Source: Sphingomonas sp. NFR04
GTDB lineage: Bacteria > Pseudomonadota > Alphaproteobacteria > Sphingomonadales > Sphingomonadaceae
Reading direction: 5' to 3'
DNA: 64,000 nt
Assembly (NCBI RefSeq): GCF_900114095.1
Contig: NZ_FORV01000001.1
Coordinates: 744,001 to 808,000 of the forward strand
Made by a program: the position numbers and the translations under genes. The notes under the pieces are model-generated. The model ran no database searches, had not been told where the DNA came from, and was given only the letters and a program-made list of their open reading frames with translations. Positions 7,966-15,105 of this stretch are shown in pieces (position 1 is the first letter of the stretch; each line of letters starts with the position of its first letter).

Positions 7966-9189
7966 ATGAACAGTACGCAGCCCGTATCGGGATTGCTCAC
8001 CGGGCGGCTCAGCGCCTTGATGTTCATGCAGTTCTTCGTCTGGGGCGCGTGGAACGTCACGCTGGGTCTGGTGATGCAGACCGTCGGCGTCGGCAGCCTG
8101 ATCGCCAACGCCTTTTCGGTCGGGCCGATCGCCTCGATCGTCGGCTCGTTCCTGCTCGGCATGGCGGCGGCGCGGTTCCTCAGCCCCAAGATGCTGATGG
8201 TGGTGCTCCACCTCGTCGGCGGCGTGCTGCTCTTCGTCCTGCCCCGGCTGCTCACCCCCGAGCATGGCGCCAGCTTCGTTTGGCTGCTGCTCGGCTACAT
8301 GATCCTCTACATGCCGACGGTGGGTCTGGCGAACACGATCGCGCTCAAGAGCTTCGGCGAGCGGGTCGATCGCTTCCCCTTCGTCCGCGCCTTCGGCACG
8401 CTGGGCTGGATCGTCGCCGGGCTGATCATCGGCTGGGCGGGTCTTTCCGCCAGCCCGCATATCTTCGAAGTGGCGGGCGTGGTCTCGCTCGCGCTCGGCC
8501 TCTACAGCATCACCCTGCCCAATGTTCAGCCCGATGCGCCGCAGGGCAAGAGCCTGGTTGCGGAGGTGTTCTGCACCGAAGCCTTCGGCCTGATGCGCAA
8601 CCGCTCCTTCCTGATCTTCATCCTTTGCGCGACGCTGATCTCGATCCCGCTGGCGATGTATTATGCCTATGCCTCGCCCTATGTCGGCGCGGCGGGGATC
8701 GAGAATGTCGGTGGCACGCTGGCGATCGGCCAGATGTCCGAACTGGTCTTCATGTTCTCGATGCCGTGGCTGTATCGCCGCTTTGGGGTGAAGCCGCTGC
8801 TGCTCGTCGGCATGGTCGCCTGGGCGCTGCGCTATGCCCTGTTCGCGATCGGCGACGGCGCCGCGGGGATCTGGGCGATCTATCTCGGCGTCGCATTGCA
8901 CGGCGTGTGCTACGACTTCTTCTTCGTCGCCGGCGCGATCTACACCGGCACCATCGCTACCCCCAAGGGCGTCAACGCCCAGGCGCAGGGCATGCTGACG
9001 CTGTTCACCTACGGCGTGGGCATGCTGCTCGGCTCGCAGATCGGCGGGCTGCTCTATGCGCAGCTGCCGGCGAACGCGACCGTCGCCGACTGGCACCATC
9101 TCTGGTGGTATCCGGCGATCGCCGCGGCGGTGATCGCTTTGCTCTTCCAGTTGACCTTCAAGAACAATCGTAACGAGGTGCAGGCATGA
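7966..9189 (+). CDS. MFS permease of the nucleoside:H+ symporter (NupG-like) family
   Basis: About 407 residues with roughly twelve predicted membrane segments. The start SALMFMQFFVWGAWNVTLGL and the segment VGLANTIALKSF match the Nuc_H_symport family. The ATG at 7966 is preceded by GGAGGGA (7954-7960) at five bases; an upstream ATG at 7942 is possible. The gene heads a run of sugar-modifying enzymes and overlaps the next gene by four bases (ATGA). In this context it more likely imports a sugar, glycoside or keto-sugar than a nucleoside (inference). Confidence 0.85.
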   Translation: MNSTQPVSGLLTGRLSALMFMQFFVWGAWNVTLGLVMQTVGVGSLIANAFSVGPIASIVGSFLLGMAAARFLSPKMLMVVLHLVGGVLLFVLPRLLTPEHGASFVWLLLGYMILYMPTVGLANTIALKSFGERVDRFPFVRAFGTLGWIVAGLIIGWAGLSASPHIFEVAGVVSLALGLYSITLPNVQPDAPQGKSLVAEVFCTEAFGLMRNRSFLIFILCATLISIPLAMYYAYASPYVGAAGIENVGGTLAIGQMSELVFMFSMPWLYRRFGVKPLLLVGMVAWALRYALFAIGDGAAGIWAIYLGVALHGVCYDFFFVAGAIYTGTIATPKGVNAQAQGMLTLFTYGVGMLLGSQIGGLLYAQLPANATVADWHHLWWYPAIAAAVIALLFQLTFKNNRNEVQA

Positions 9190-10250
9190 CCGCGATGCAG
9201 GGTCCGGGCATCTTCCTCGCCCAGTTTCTCGGCGACACCGCGCCGTTCGACACGCTCGACCACATGGCCGAATGGGCCGCAGGCCTCGGCTATGCAGGCG
9301 TGCAGATCCCGTGCGATCCGCGGCTGATCGACCTCAAACAGGCTGCCGAGAGTCAGGCCTATTGCGACGATCTCCGCGCCCGGCTCGACAAGTTCGGCAT
9401 CCAGCCGACCGAGCTTTCGACCCACCTGCATGGCCAGCTGGTCGCGGTGCATCCCGCCTATGACACGCTGTTCGACGGCTTCGCGCCGGCCGAGCTGCAC
9501 GGCAAGCCCGCCGAGCGCCAGGCCTGGGCCGTCGAGCAGGTCAAGCTCGCCGCCCGCGCCAGCGGCCGGCTGGGGCTGAAGGCGCACGCCACCTTCTCGG
9601 GGGCGCTCGCCTGGCCCTATGTCTATCCTTGGCCTCAGCGTCCCGCAGGCCTCGTCGAAGAGGCCTTCGCCGAACTCGCCCGCCGCTGGCTGCCGATCCT
9701 CGATGTGTTCGAGGAAGCCGGCGTCGACTGCGCCTTCGAGATCCATCCGGGCGAAGACATCCATGACGGCGCAAGCTGGGAGCGTTTCCTCGAGGCGGTG
9801 GGTCACCATCCCCGCGCGCGCATCCTGTTCGATCCGTCGCATTATGTGCTGCAGCAGCTCGACTATCTCGACTTCATCGACCGCTATCACGATCGGATCT
9901 CGTGCTTCCATGTGAAGGATGCCGAGTTCAACCCCACCGGGCGCAGCGGCGTCTATGGCGGCTATGAGAGCTGGGTGAACCGCGCCGGCCGCTTCCGCTC
10001 GACCGGCGACGGGCAGGTCGATTTCGTCGGCATCTTCAGCAAGCTTGCCCAGTACGGCTATCGCGGCTGGGCCGTGATCGAGTGGGAATGCGCGCTGAAG
10101 AACAGCGAGGACGGCGCCCGCGAGGGCGCGCCCTTCATCCGCGACCATATCATCCGCGTCACCGAGCGCGCATTCGACGATTTCGCGTCGAGCGGCGTCG
10201 ACAAGACCGCCATCCGCAATCTGCTCGGGTTGGGAAGCCGCGACGCATGA
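9186..10250 (+). CDS. Sugar phosphate isomerase/epimerase-like TIM-barrel protein
   Basis: A 354-residue xylose-isomerase-like TIM barrel (AP endonuclease family 2). Likely metal ligands and active-site residues lie in DCAFEIHPGEDIHDG, ARILFDPSHYV, ISCFHVKDAEF and GWAVIEWECAL, giving the usual Glu/Asp/His/Glu set. Despite the family name, members act on free or keto-sugars as epimerases, dehydratases or C-glycoside/keto-glycoside lyases. It overlaps both neighbours by ATGA, so it is translationally coupled within the run. Confidence 0.87.
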   Translation: MTAMQGPGIFLAQFLGDTAPFDTLDHMAEWAAGLGYAGVQIPCDPRLIDLKQAAESQAYCDDLRARLDKFGIQPTELSTHLHGQLVAVHPAYDTLFDGFAPAELHGKPAERQAWAVEQVKLAARASGRLGLKAHATFSGALAWPYVYPWPQRPAGLVEEAFAELARRWLPILDVFEEAGVDCAFEIHPGEDIHDGASWERFLEAVGHHPRARILFDPSHYVLQQLDYLDFIDRYHDRISCFHVKDAEFNPTGRSGVYGGYESWVNRAGRFRSTGDGQVDFVGIFSKLAQYGYRGWAVIEWECALKNSEDGAREGAPFIRDHIIRVTERAFDDFASSGVDKTAIRNLLGLGSRDA

Positions 10251-11392
10251 TCCGGCATCCGCTGAAACTCGGCATGGTCGGCGGCGGCGAAGGCGCGTTT
10301 ATCGGCGCCGTGCACCGCATGGCGGCGGCGCTGGACGGTGACTGGCGGCTGGCCGCCGGCGCGTTCAGCACCGATGCCGGCAAGAATGCGCGGACCGGCG
10401 ACCTGCTCGGGCTCGATCCGGCGCGGGTCTATGCGACCTATGACGCCCTGCTCGCCGGCGAAGCGGCGCTGCCGGAAAGCGAGCGCATCGACGCCGTCGC
10501 GATCGTCACGCCGAACCATCTCCACGCCCCCGTTGCCATCGCTGCGCTGAACGCCGGCTTCCACGTCTTCTGCGAAAAGCCGATGGCGATGAACAGCGAC
10601 GAGGCCCGCGCCATCGCCGCCGCCGCGCAGGCGAGCGGCAAGCAGTTCGCCCTCGCCTTCACCTACAGCGGCTATCCGCTGGTCGAGGAGGCGCGCGCCC
10701 GCGTCGCCCGCGGCGATTTCGGCGCGATCCGGCTGGTGCAGGTGGAATATATCCAGGGCTGGCTGAGCGGTTCGCTCGACACCGAGGGCAACAAGCAGGC
10801 CGAGTGGCGCACCGATCCGGCACGCGCTGGTCTTGGCGGCTGCCTCGGCGATATCGGCACGCACGCCTTCCATCTGGCAGAGCTGGTCTCCGGCCTGCGC
10901 GTCGAGACGCTGTCCGCCGAACTCGCGACCCATGTCCCCGGTCGGCGACTGGACGACGATGTCAGCGCGCTGCTCCGCTTCGAGGGCGGCGCGCGCGGTA
11001 CGCTCAAGGCCACCCAGGTCGCCGCCGGCGAGGAAAACGGCCTGCGCCTGCGCATCCATGGCGAGCGCGGCGGGCTGGAATGGGCGCAGATGGAGCCGAA
11101 CACGCTCACGCTGCGCTGGCTGGATCGCCCCGCGGAAACGCTCCGCGCCGGCGGGCCCGGCCTGGGCGCGAGCACCATGCCCCTGCTTCGTACACCTGCC
11201 GGACATCCGGAAGGCTATATCGAAGCGTTTGCAAACCTTTATCGTGGGTTCGCCAGCCTTCTTCGCGGCGATTCGGCGCAGGTACCGGGTCTCGCGGACG
11301 GGCTGCGGACGATGGCCTTTGTCGAGGCGATGATCGCCAATGCGAAGGCCGACACCAAATGGACCGAGATCGTAACCGGAGAGCGTAGATGA
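10247..11392 (+). CDS. Gfo/Idh/MocA-family oxidoreductase
   Basis: A 381-residue NAD(P)-dependent sugar dehydrogenase. The N-terminal Rossmann fold begins LGMVGGGEGAFIGAVHR, with the family motif FHVFCEKPMAMN and the catalytic-type region LGDIGTHAFHLAELVSG. This family oxidises or reduces sugar ring hydroxyls, including C3 of glycosides and inositol. The ATG at 10247 overlaps the previous stop and its own stop overlaps the next start. In this cluster it probably reduces or oxidises a keto-sugar in the cytoplasm (inference). Confidence 0.92.
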   Translation: MIRHPLKLGMVGGGEGAFIGAVHRMAAALDGDWRLAAGAFSTDAGKNARTGDLLGLDPARVYATYDALLAGEAALPESERIDAVAIVTPNHLHAPVAIAALNAGFHVFCEKPMAMNSDEARAIAAAAQASGKQFALAFTYSGYPLVEEARARVARGDFGAIRLVQVEYIQGWLSGSLDTEGNKQAEWRTDPARAGLGGCLGDIGTHAFHLAELVSGLRVETLSAELATHVPGRRLDDDVSALLRFEGGARGTLKATQVAAGEENGLRLRIHGERGGLEWAQMEPNTLTLRWLDRPAETLRAGGPGLGASTMPLLRTPAGHPEGYIEAFANLYRGFASLLRGDSAQVPGLADGLRTMAFVEAMIANAKADTKWTEIVTGERR

Positions 11393-11751
11393 AGTTCTGG
11401 ATGGCACTAGCCGCAACCGCGGCGCTGACGGCGAGCGCGCCCGCCTGGGCGCAGACCGCCCCGCCCGCCTTTGCCGCGTGCAAGGCGTGCCACACCGTGG
11501 AGAAGGGCGGCAAGAACGGCGTCGGCCCCAATCTCAACGGCGTGGTCGGCCGTCCGGCGGCGTCTGCGCCCGGCTTCAACTATTCGACCGCGCTCAAGAA
11601 CTCCAAGCTGACCTGGGACCCGGCGACGCTCGACCAGTTCATCGCCGCGCCGATGAAGAAGGTGCCGGGCACCCGCATGCCGATCGGCATGGCGGATCCG
11701 GCCAAGCGCCAGCAGATCATCGCGTACCTCAAGGCGATGGGCGGCAAATGA
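11389..11751 (+). CDS. Exported small c-type cytochrome
   Basis: A 120-residue class I cytochrome c. A signal peptide ends around SAPAWAQ; the haem motif CKACH is at residues 31-35 and a probable axial Met lies in PGTRMPIGM. GVGPNLNGVVGR is typical of cytochrome c2-like proteins. It is translationally coupled between the Gfo oxidoreductase and the hydroxypyruvate isomerase-like gene. Together with the small subunit at 13668 and the GMC flavoprotein at 15106 it would form the electron path of a periplasmic sugar dehydrogenase (inference). Confidence 0.92.
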   Translation: MKFWMALAATAALTASAPAWAQTAPPAFAACKACHTVEKGGKNGVGPNLNGVVGRPAASAPGFNYSTALKNSKLTWDPATLDQFIAAPMKKVPGTRMPIGMADPAKRQQIIAYLKAMGGK

Positions 11752-12650
11752 GCGTGACGCGCCGCACCGTATTGGCCGGCGCGACGGCGATGCCCCTGGT
11801 GGCATCCTCGGCGCGCAGCCAGTCGAATGCGGCGCGTTTCTCGCTCCATTTCGCGCCGCACGAGGGCAGCTTCGCCAGCCGGGGCAGTCGTCTGGAGCAG
11901 ATCGCCTTTGCCGCCGACCAGGGCTTTACCGCCTGGGAGGACAATGAGGCCGCCACCCGTCCGGTCGACGAGCAGGTGGCGATGGCCAAGGCGCTGTCCA
12001 GCCGCGGCATGACGATGGGCGTGTTCGTCGCCTCGATGCCCAAATGGGGGCAGTCCCGCCCGATCCTCGGCGCGAACGACGGCGCCGAGCGCGAAGCGTT
12101 CCTGGCCGACATCCGCGCCTCGATCGACGTCGCCAAGCGGCTGAACGCCACGCGGATGACGGTGGTGACCGGCTTCCTCGATCCCAAGGTGCCGGTTGAC
12201 ATCCAGACGGCGCGGGTGATCGACCTGATGCGCCGCGCCGGCGATCTCGTCGCCCCGCACGGGATGGCGCTGGTGATGGAGCCGCTCAACACCCGCACCA
12301 ACCATCCGGGCGTCTACATGCAGAGCATCGCGCAGGGCTATGCCGTGGCGCGCGGGGCGAACAGCCCCGGGGTGAAGATCCTCGCCGACCTGTATCACGA
12401 GCAGATCCAGTCCGGGAACCTGATCCCGGTGCTCGACACCTGCTGGAGCGAGATCGGCTATATACAGTTCGGCGACAATCCCGGCCGCAACGAGCCGGGC
12501 ACCGGCGAAATCAACTTCACGAACATCGTCCGCTGGCTGCGCGAGCGGAAATATGCCGGAACGATCGGCATGGAACATGGCAATTCGGTCAAAGGGCGCG
12601 CGGGCGAGGAGCGGCTGATCGCCGCCTATCGCACGATCGACGCCCTGTGA
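11748..12650 (+). CDS. Exported hydroxypyruvate isomerase-like TIM-barrel protein
   Basis: About 300 residues. The N-terminus VTRRTVLAGATAMPL looks like a Tat signal with a twin arginine, so the protein is probably periplasmic. The barrel carries Hyi-family motifs: VMEPLNTRTNHPGVYM, ADLYHEQIQSG, and GDNPGRNEPGTGEINF, then GMEHGNS. The usual His before the DNPGR segment is replaced here (YIQFGDNPGR). It overlaps the cytochrome gene by ATGA. Within this locus it may isomerise or eliminate a 3-keto-sugar rather than hydroxypyruvate (inference). Confidence 0.85.
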   Translation: MSVTRRTVLAGATAMPLVASSARSQSNAARFSLHFAPHEGSFASRGSRLEQIAFAADQGFTAWEDNEAATRPVDEQVAMAKALSSRGMTMGVFVASMPKWGQSRPILGANDGAEREAFLADIRASIDVAKRLNATRMTVVTGFLDPKVPVDIQTARVIDLMRRAGDLVAPHGMALVMEPLNTRTNHPGVYMQSIAQGYAVARGANSPGVKILADLYHEQIQSGNLIPVLDTCWSEIGYIQFGDNPGRNEPGTGEINFTNIVRWLRERKYAGTIGMEHGNSVKGRAGEERLIAAYRTIDAL

Positions 12651-12696
12651 GAGGATAAGGATGGGCTTTCGGGACGACGCCCCACCAAGCAACCTC

Positions 12697-12793
12697 CGTC
12701 ATTCCCGCGGAGGCGGGAATCCATTGGCCTGTGCGCTCGGGGAAAGAACCGCAGCACCGGCGCAAATGGATCCCCGCCTCCGCGGGGATGACG
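12697..12793. repeat. Dispersed palindromic repeat, family B, copy 1
   Basis: A roughly 97-bp inverted-repeat element with ends CGTCATTCCCGCGGAGGCGG and CCGCGGGGATGACG, and a shorter middle part. It lies in the 190-bp gap inside the keto-glycoside gene run. Related copies are at 18610, 57345 and 63679. Such CGTCATTCCCGC elements are common intergenic repeats in sphingomonads as I recall them. Confidence 0.9.
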
Positions 12794-12840
12794 GTTTGGA
12801 TGGGGACGCCCGACGGCCTGAAGAATTCAGGGAGAGAAGC

Positions 12841-13671
12841 ATGACGAGACGCACACAGCTGCTGCTCGCGGGTATGGCGGTGCTTGCCGCGACGCCCGCT
12901 GCGGCACAGGAAAAGCCGGGATTCAAGGACACCCCGATCCTGCCGGGCGGCGGGAACTGGCACGTCCATGACTCGGACCGCCCCTACCCGACCGTCGTCA
13001 CCCCCGCGGCGCAGCCCGGCGGCGCGCCTTCGGACGCGATCGTGCTGTTCGACGGCCGCTCGCTCGACGCCTGGACTGCGCAGCGCAAGCTGTGGCCGAT
13101 CGCGAACGGCGTGCTCACCGTGCCGACCCGCGCCAGCAGCGGCGGCGAGAATGCGCTGATCACCAAGCAGAATTTCGGCGACGTCCAGCTCCACCTGGAG
13201 TTCCGCTCGCCCAACCCGCCGACCAAGAGCTCGCAGGATCGCGGCAATAGCGGCATCTGGTTCATGCAGCGCTACGAGATCCAGATCCTCGACGGCTATC
13301 AGAACCCCACTTATGCCGACGGCACGGTGGGCGGCGTCTATGGCTGGAAGCCCCCGCTGGTGAACCCGTCGCGCAAGCCCGGCGAGTGGCAGAGCTACGA
13401 CGTGGTGTTCGAGCGCCCCCGCTTCGCCGCCGACGGCAAGCTGCTGCGCCCGGCCTATATCACCGCCTTCCTCAACGGCGTGCTGGTGCAGAATCACCAG
13501 GCGATGCTCGGCACCACCAACTGGCGCCATGTCGCCGAATATACCGCGCATGCCGATGCCCTGCCGATCCAGCTGCAGGACCATGACTCGCCGGTGTCGT
13601 TCCGCAATATCTGGGTGCGCCCGCTGCCGGAAAGCGCGATCGCCCAGGACCTTCCGGGAGACCGCAAATGA
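12841..13671 (+). CDS. DUF1080 (3-keto-disaccharide hydrolase) family protein, exported
   Basis: A 276-residue protein with a signal peptide ending in TPAAAQ. The concanavalin-like beta-sandwich shows DUF1080 motifs: IVLFDGRSLDAW, RGNSGIWFMQRYEIQILDGY, NPTYADGTVGGVYGWKPP and KPGEWQSYDVVFERPRF. Members hydrolyse 3-keto-glycosides after oxidation of the sugar at C3. The start at 12841 follows AGGGAGAG; the frame is open further upstream through the repeat. It overlaps the next gene, the small dehydrogenase subunit, by four bases. Confidence 0.9.
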   Translation: MTRRTQLLLAGMAVLAATPAAAQEKPGFKDTPILPGGGNWHVHDSDRPYPTVVTPAAQPGGAPSDAIVLFDGRSLDAWTAQRKLWPIANGVLTVPTRASSGGENALITKQNFGDVQLHLEFRSPNPPTKSSQDRGNSGIWFMQRYEIQILDGYQNPTYADGTVGGVYGWKPPLVNPSRKPGEWQSYDVVFERPRFAADGKLLRPAYITAFLNGVLVQNHQAMLGTTNWRHVAEYTAHADALPIQLQDHDSPVSFRNIWVRPLPESAIAQDLPGDRK

Positions 13672-14231
13672 ACATCGACCGTCGCGCCGCACTGACCGGC
13701 GTGCTCGCCCTGTTCGGGGCGGGCGTGTTCGCCCCCATCGCCCGCGCCGCGCAGATGACCGCGACGCAGATGATCCAGGAGGGCCCGCCCAGCGTCGCCG
13801 TGTTCACCCCTGCCCAGCGCGCGCTGATGACGGCGCTGAGCGAGCGGGTGATCCCCACCACCGACACCCCGGGCGCGATTTCCGCGGGCGTGCCCGCCTT
13901 CATCGAGAAGCTGCTCGCCGACTGGGCGATGCCGGACGATCGCGTGCCGATCGTCGCCGGGCTCGACGCGATCGAGGCGCGCTCCCAGCAGGATTACAAG
14001 GTCGCCGCCGCCAAGGCGACGCCTGCGCAGCAGGACGCGCTGCTCACCCTGGCGATGAACGGCCAGATCCCGGGCGGCAAGACCTTCTTCGAGGCGTTCC
14101 GTCAGCTGGTGATCACGGGGTATTACACCTCGGAGATCGGCATCACCCAGGAACGCGAATATCTGCCGGTGCCGGGCGAATATAACGGCGCCTTCCCCTA
14201 TTCCCAGGTCAACAAGGTGTACAGCGCATGA
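13668..14231 (+). CDS. Gluconate 2-dehydrogenase subunit 3-like protein with Tat signal
   Basis: A 187-residue protein whose N-terminus NIDRRAALTGVLALFGAGVF is a twin-arginine signal. The rest (FTPAQRALMTALSERVIPTT; GKTFFEAFRQLVITGYYTSE) matches the small subunit of flavin-dependent gluconate/glucose/glucoside dehydrogenases. In characterised FAD-dependent glucose dehydrogenases this subunit carries the Tat signal that exports the signal-less catalytic subunit. The catalytic partner here is the GMC protein at 15106. It overlaps both neighbours by ATGA. Confidence 0.92.
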   Translation: MNIDRRAALTGVLALFGAGVFAPIARAAQMTATQMIQEGPPSVAVFTPAQRALMTALSERVIPTTDTPGAISAGVPAFIEKLLADWAMPDDRVPIVAGLDAIEARSQQDYKVAAAKATPAQQDALLTLAMNGQIPGGKTFFEAFRQLVITGYYTSEIGITQEREYLPVPGEYNGAFPYSQVNKVYSA

Positions 14232-15073
14232 TGATCACCCGTCGTACCCTGCTCGCCGGTGCGGGCGGCGTCACTGCCCTCGCGCTGATGGATCGCCTGA
14301 TCCCGCAGGCCTTCGCCGCGCAGATCCCCGCTGTGGGCATCCAGCTCTACACCGTCCGCGACATTTTCCAGAAGGATCCGGTCGGCACGCTCAATGCGAT
14401 CGCGAAGATCGGCTATCGCGAGATCGAGTTCGGCGGTGGCGGCTATGACAGCATGGACCCGGCGATGCTCCGCGCCACGATGGACAAGGCCGGCCTGCGC
14501 TGCCCCTCGCTGCACATCCCCTATGACTCGCTGCTGGGCCAGTTCGACAAGTCGGTGGCGATGGCGCGCACGCTCGGCGCCAAGACCGTGGTGCTGCCCT
14601 ACATGAGCGACGAGCATCGCACCGAGGCGGGCTGGAACGCGGCGCTGCCGAACTTCAACAAGTTCGCGCGCGACCTCAAGAAGGCGGGCTTCGACTTCGC
14701 CTATCATAACCATGATTTCGAGTTCACCAACAAGCCCGGCGGCGTTAGCCTCTACGACCGATTGCTCAAGGCGACCGACCCCGCGCTGGTGAAGGTGGAG
14801 CTCGACCTCTACTGGGCCAAGCGCGCGGGCCAGGACCTGGCCGCGCTGATCGACCGACTCAACAAGCGTCTTTACTCGTACCACGTCAAGGACATGCGCC
14901 CCGATGGCAAGATGACCGCGGTGGGCACCGGCACGATCGACTTCGCGGCGCTGTTCAAGCGTCCGTCCAGCGCGCATGTCCGCCACTTCTATGTCGAGAA
15001 TGACGAGGCGCCCGCGCCCTATCTTCCGGACATCACCACCAGCTTCAAGACACTGCAGACGCTGCGCTTCTAA
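14228..15073 (+). CDS. Exported sugar phosphate isomerase/epimerase-like protein
   Basis: A 281-residue TIM barrel with a Tat-like N-terminus (MMITRRTLLAGAGGVTALAL) and cleavage near AFAAQ. Likely active-site segments are GYREIEFGGGGY, AYHNHDFEFTN, VKVELDLYWAKRAG, SYHVKDM and YVENDEAP. It overlaps the small dehydrogenase subunit by ATGA and lies 32 bases upstream of the GMC subunit, so it belongs to the periplasmic side of the same system. A plausible job is lyase, isomerase or hydrolase action on 3-keto-glycosides (inference). Confidence 0.86.
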   Translation: MMITRRTLLAGAGGVTALALMDRLIPQAFAAQIPAVGIQLYTVRDIFQKDPVGTLNAIAKIGYREIEFGGGGYDSMDPAMLRATMDKAGLRCPSLHIPYDSLLGQFDKSVAMARTLGAKTVVLPYMSDEHRTEAGWNAALPNFNKFARDLKKAGFDFAYHNHDFEFTNKPGGVSLYDRLLKATDPALVKVELDLYWAKRAGQDLAALIDRLNKRLYSYHVKDMRPDGKMTAVGTGTIDFAALFKRPSSAHVRHFYVENDEAPAPYLPDITTSFKTLQTLRF

Positions 15074-15105
15074 ACCAACAACACTCCCTGGGAGAGGGAA
15101 ACATC

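Noticed and set aside
7792..9099. Upstream extension of the LacI regulator frame to 9099.
   Set aside because: The added 436 residues are antisense to the permease and not protein-like; the LacI helix-turn-helix begins at 7791.
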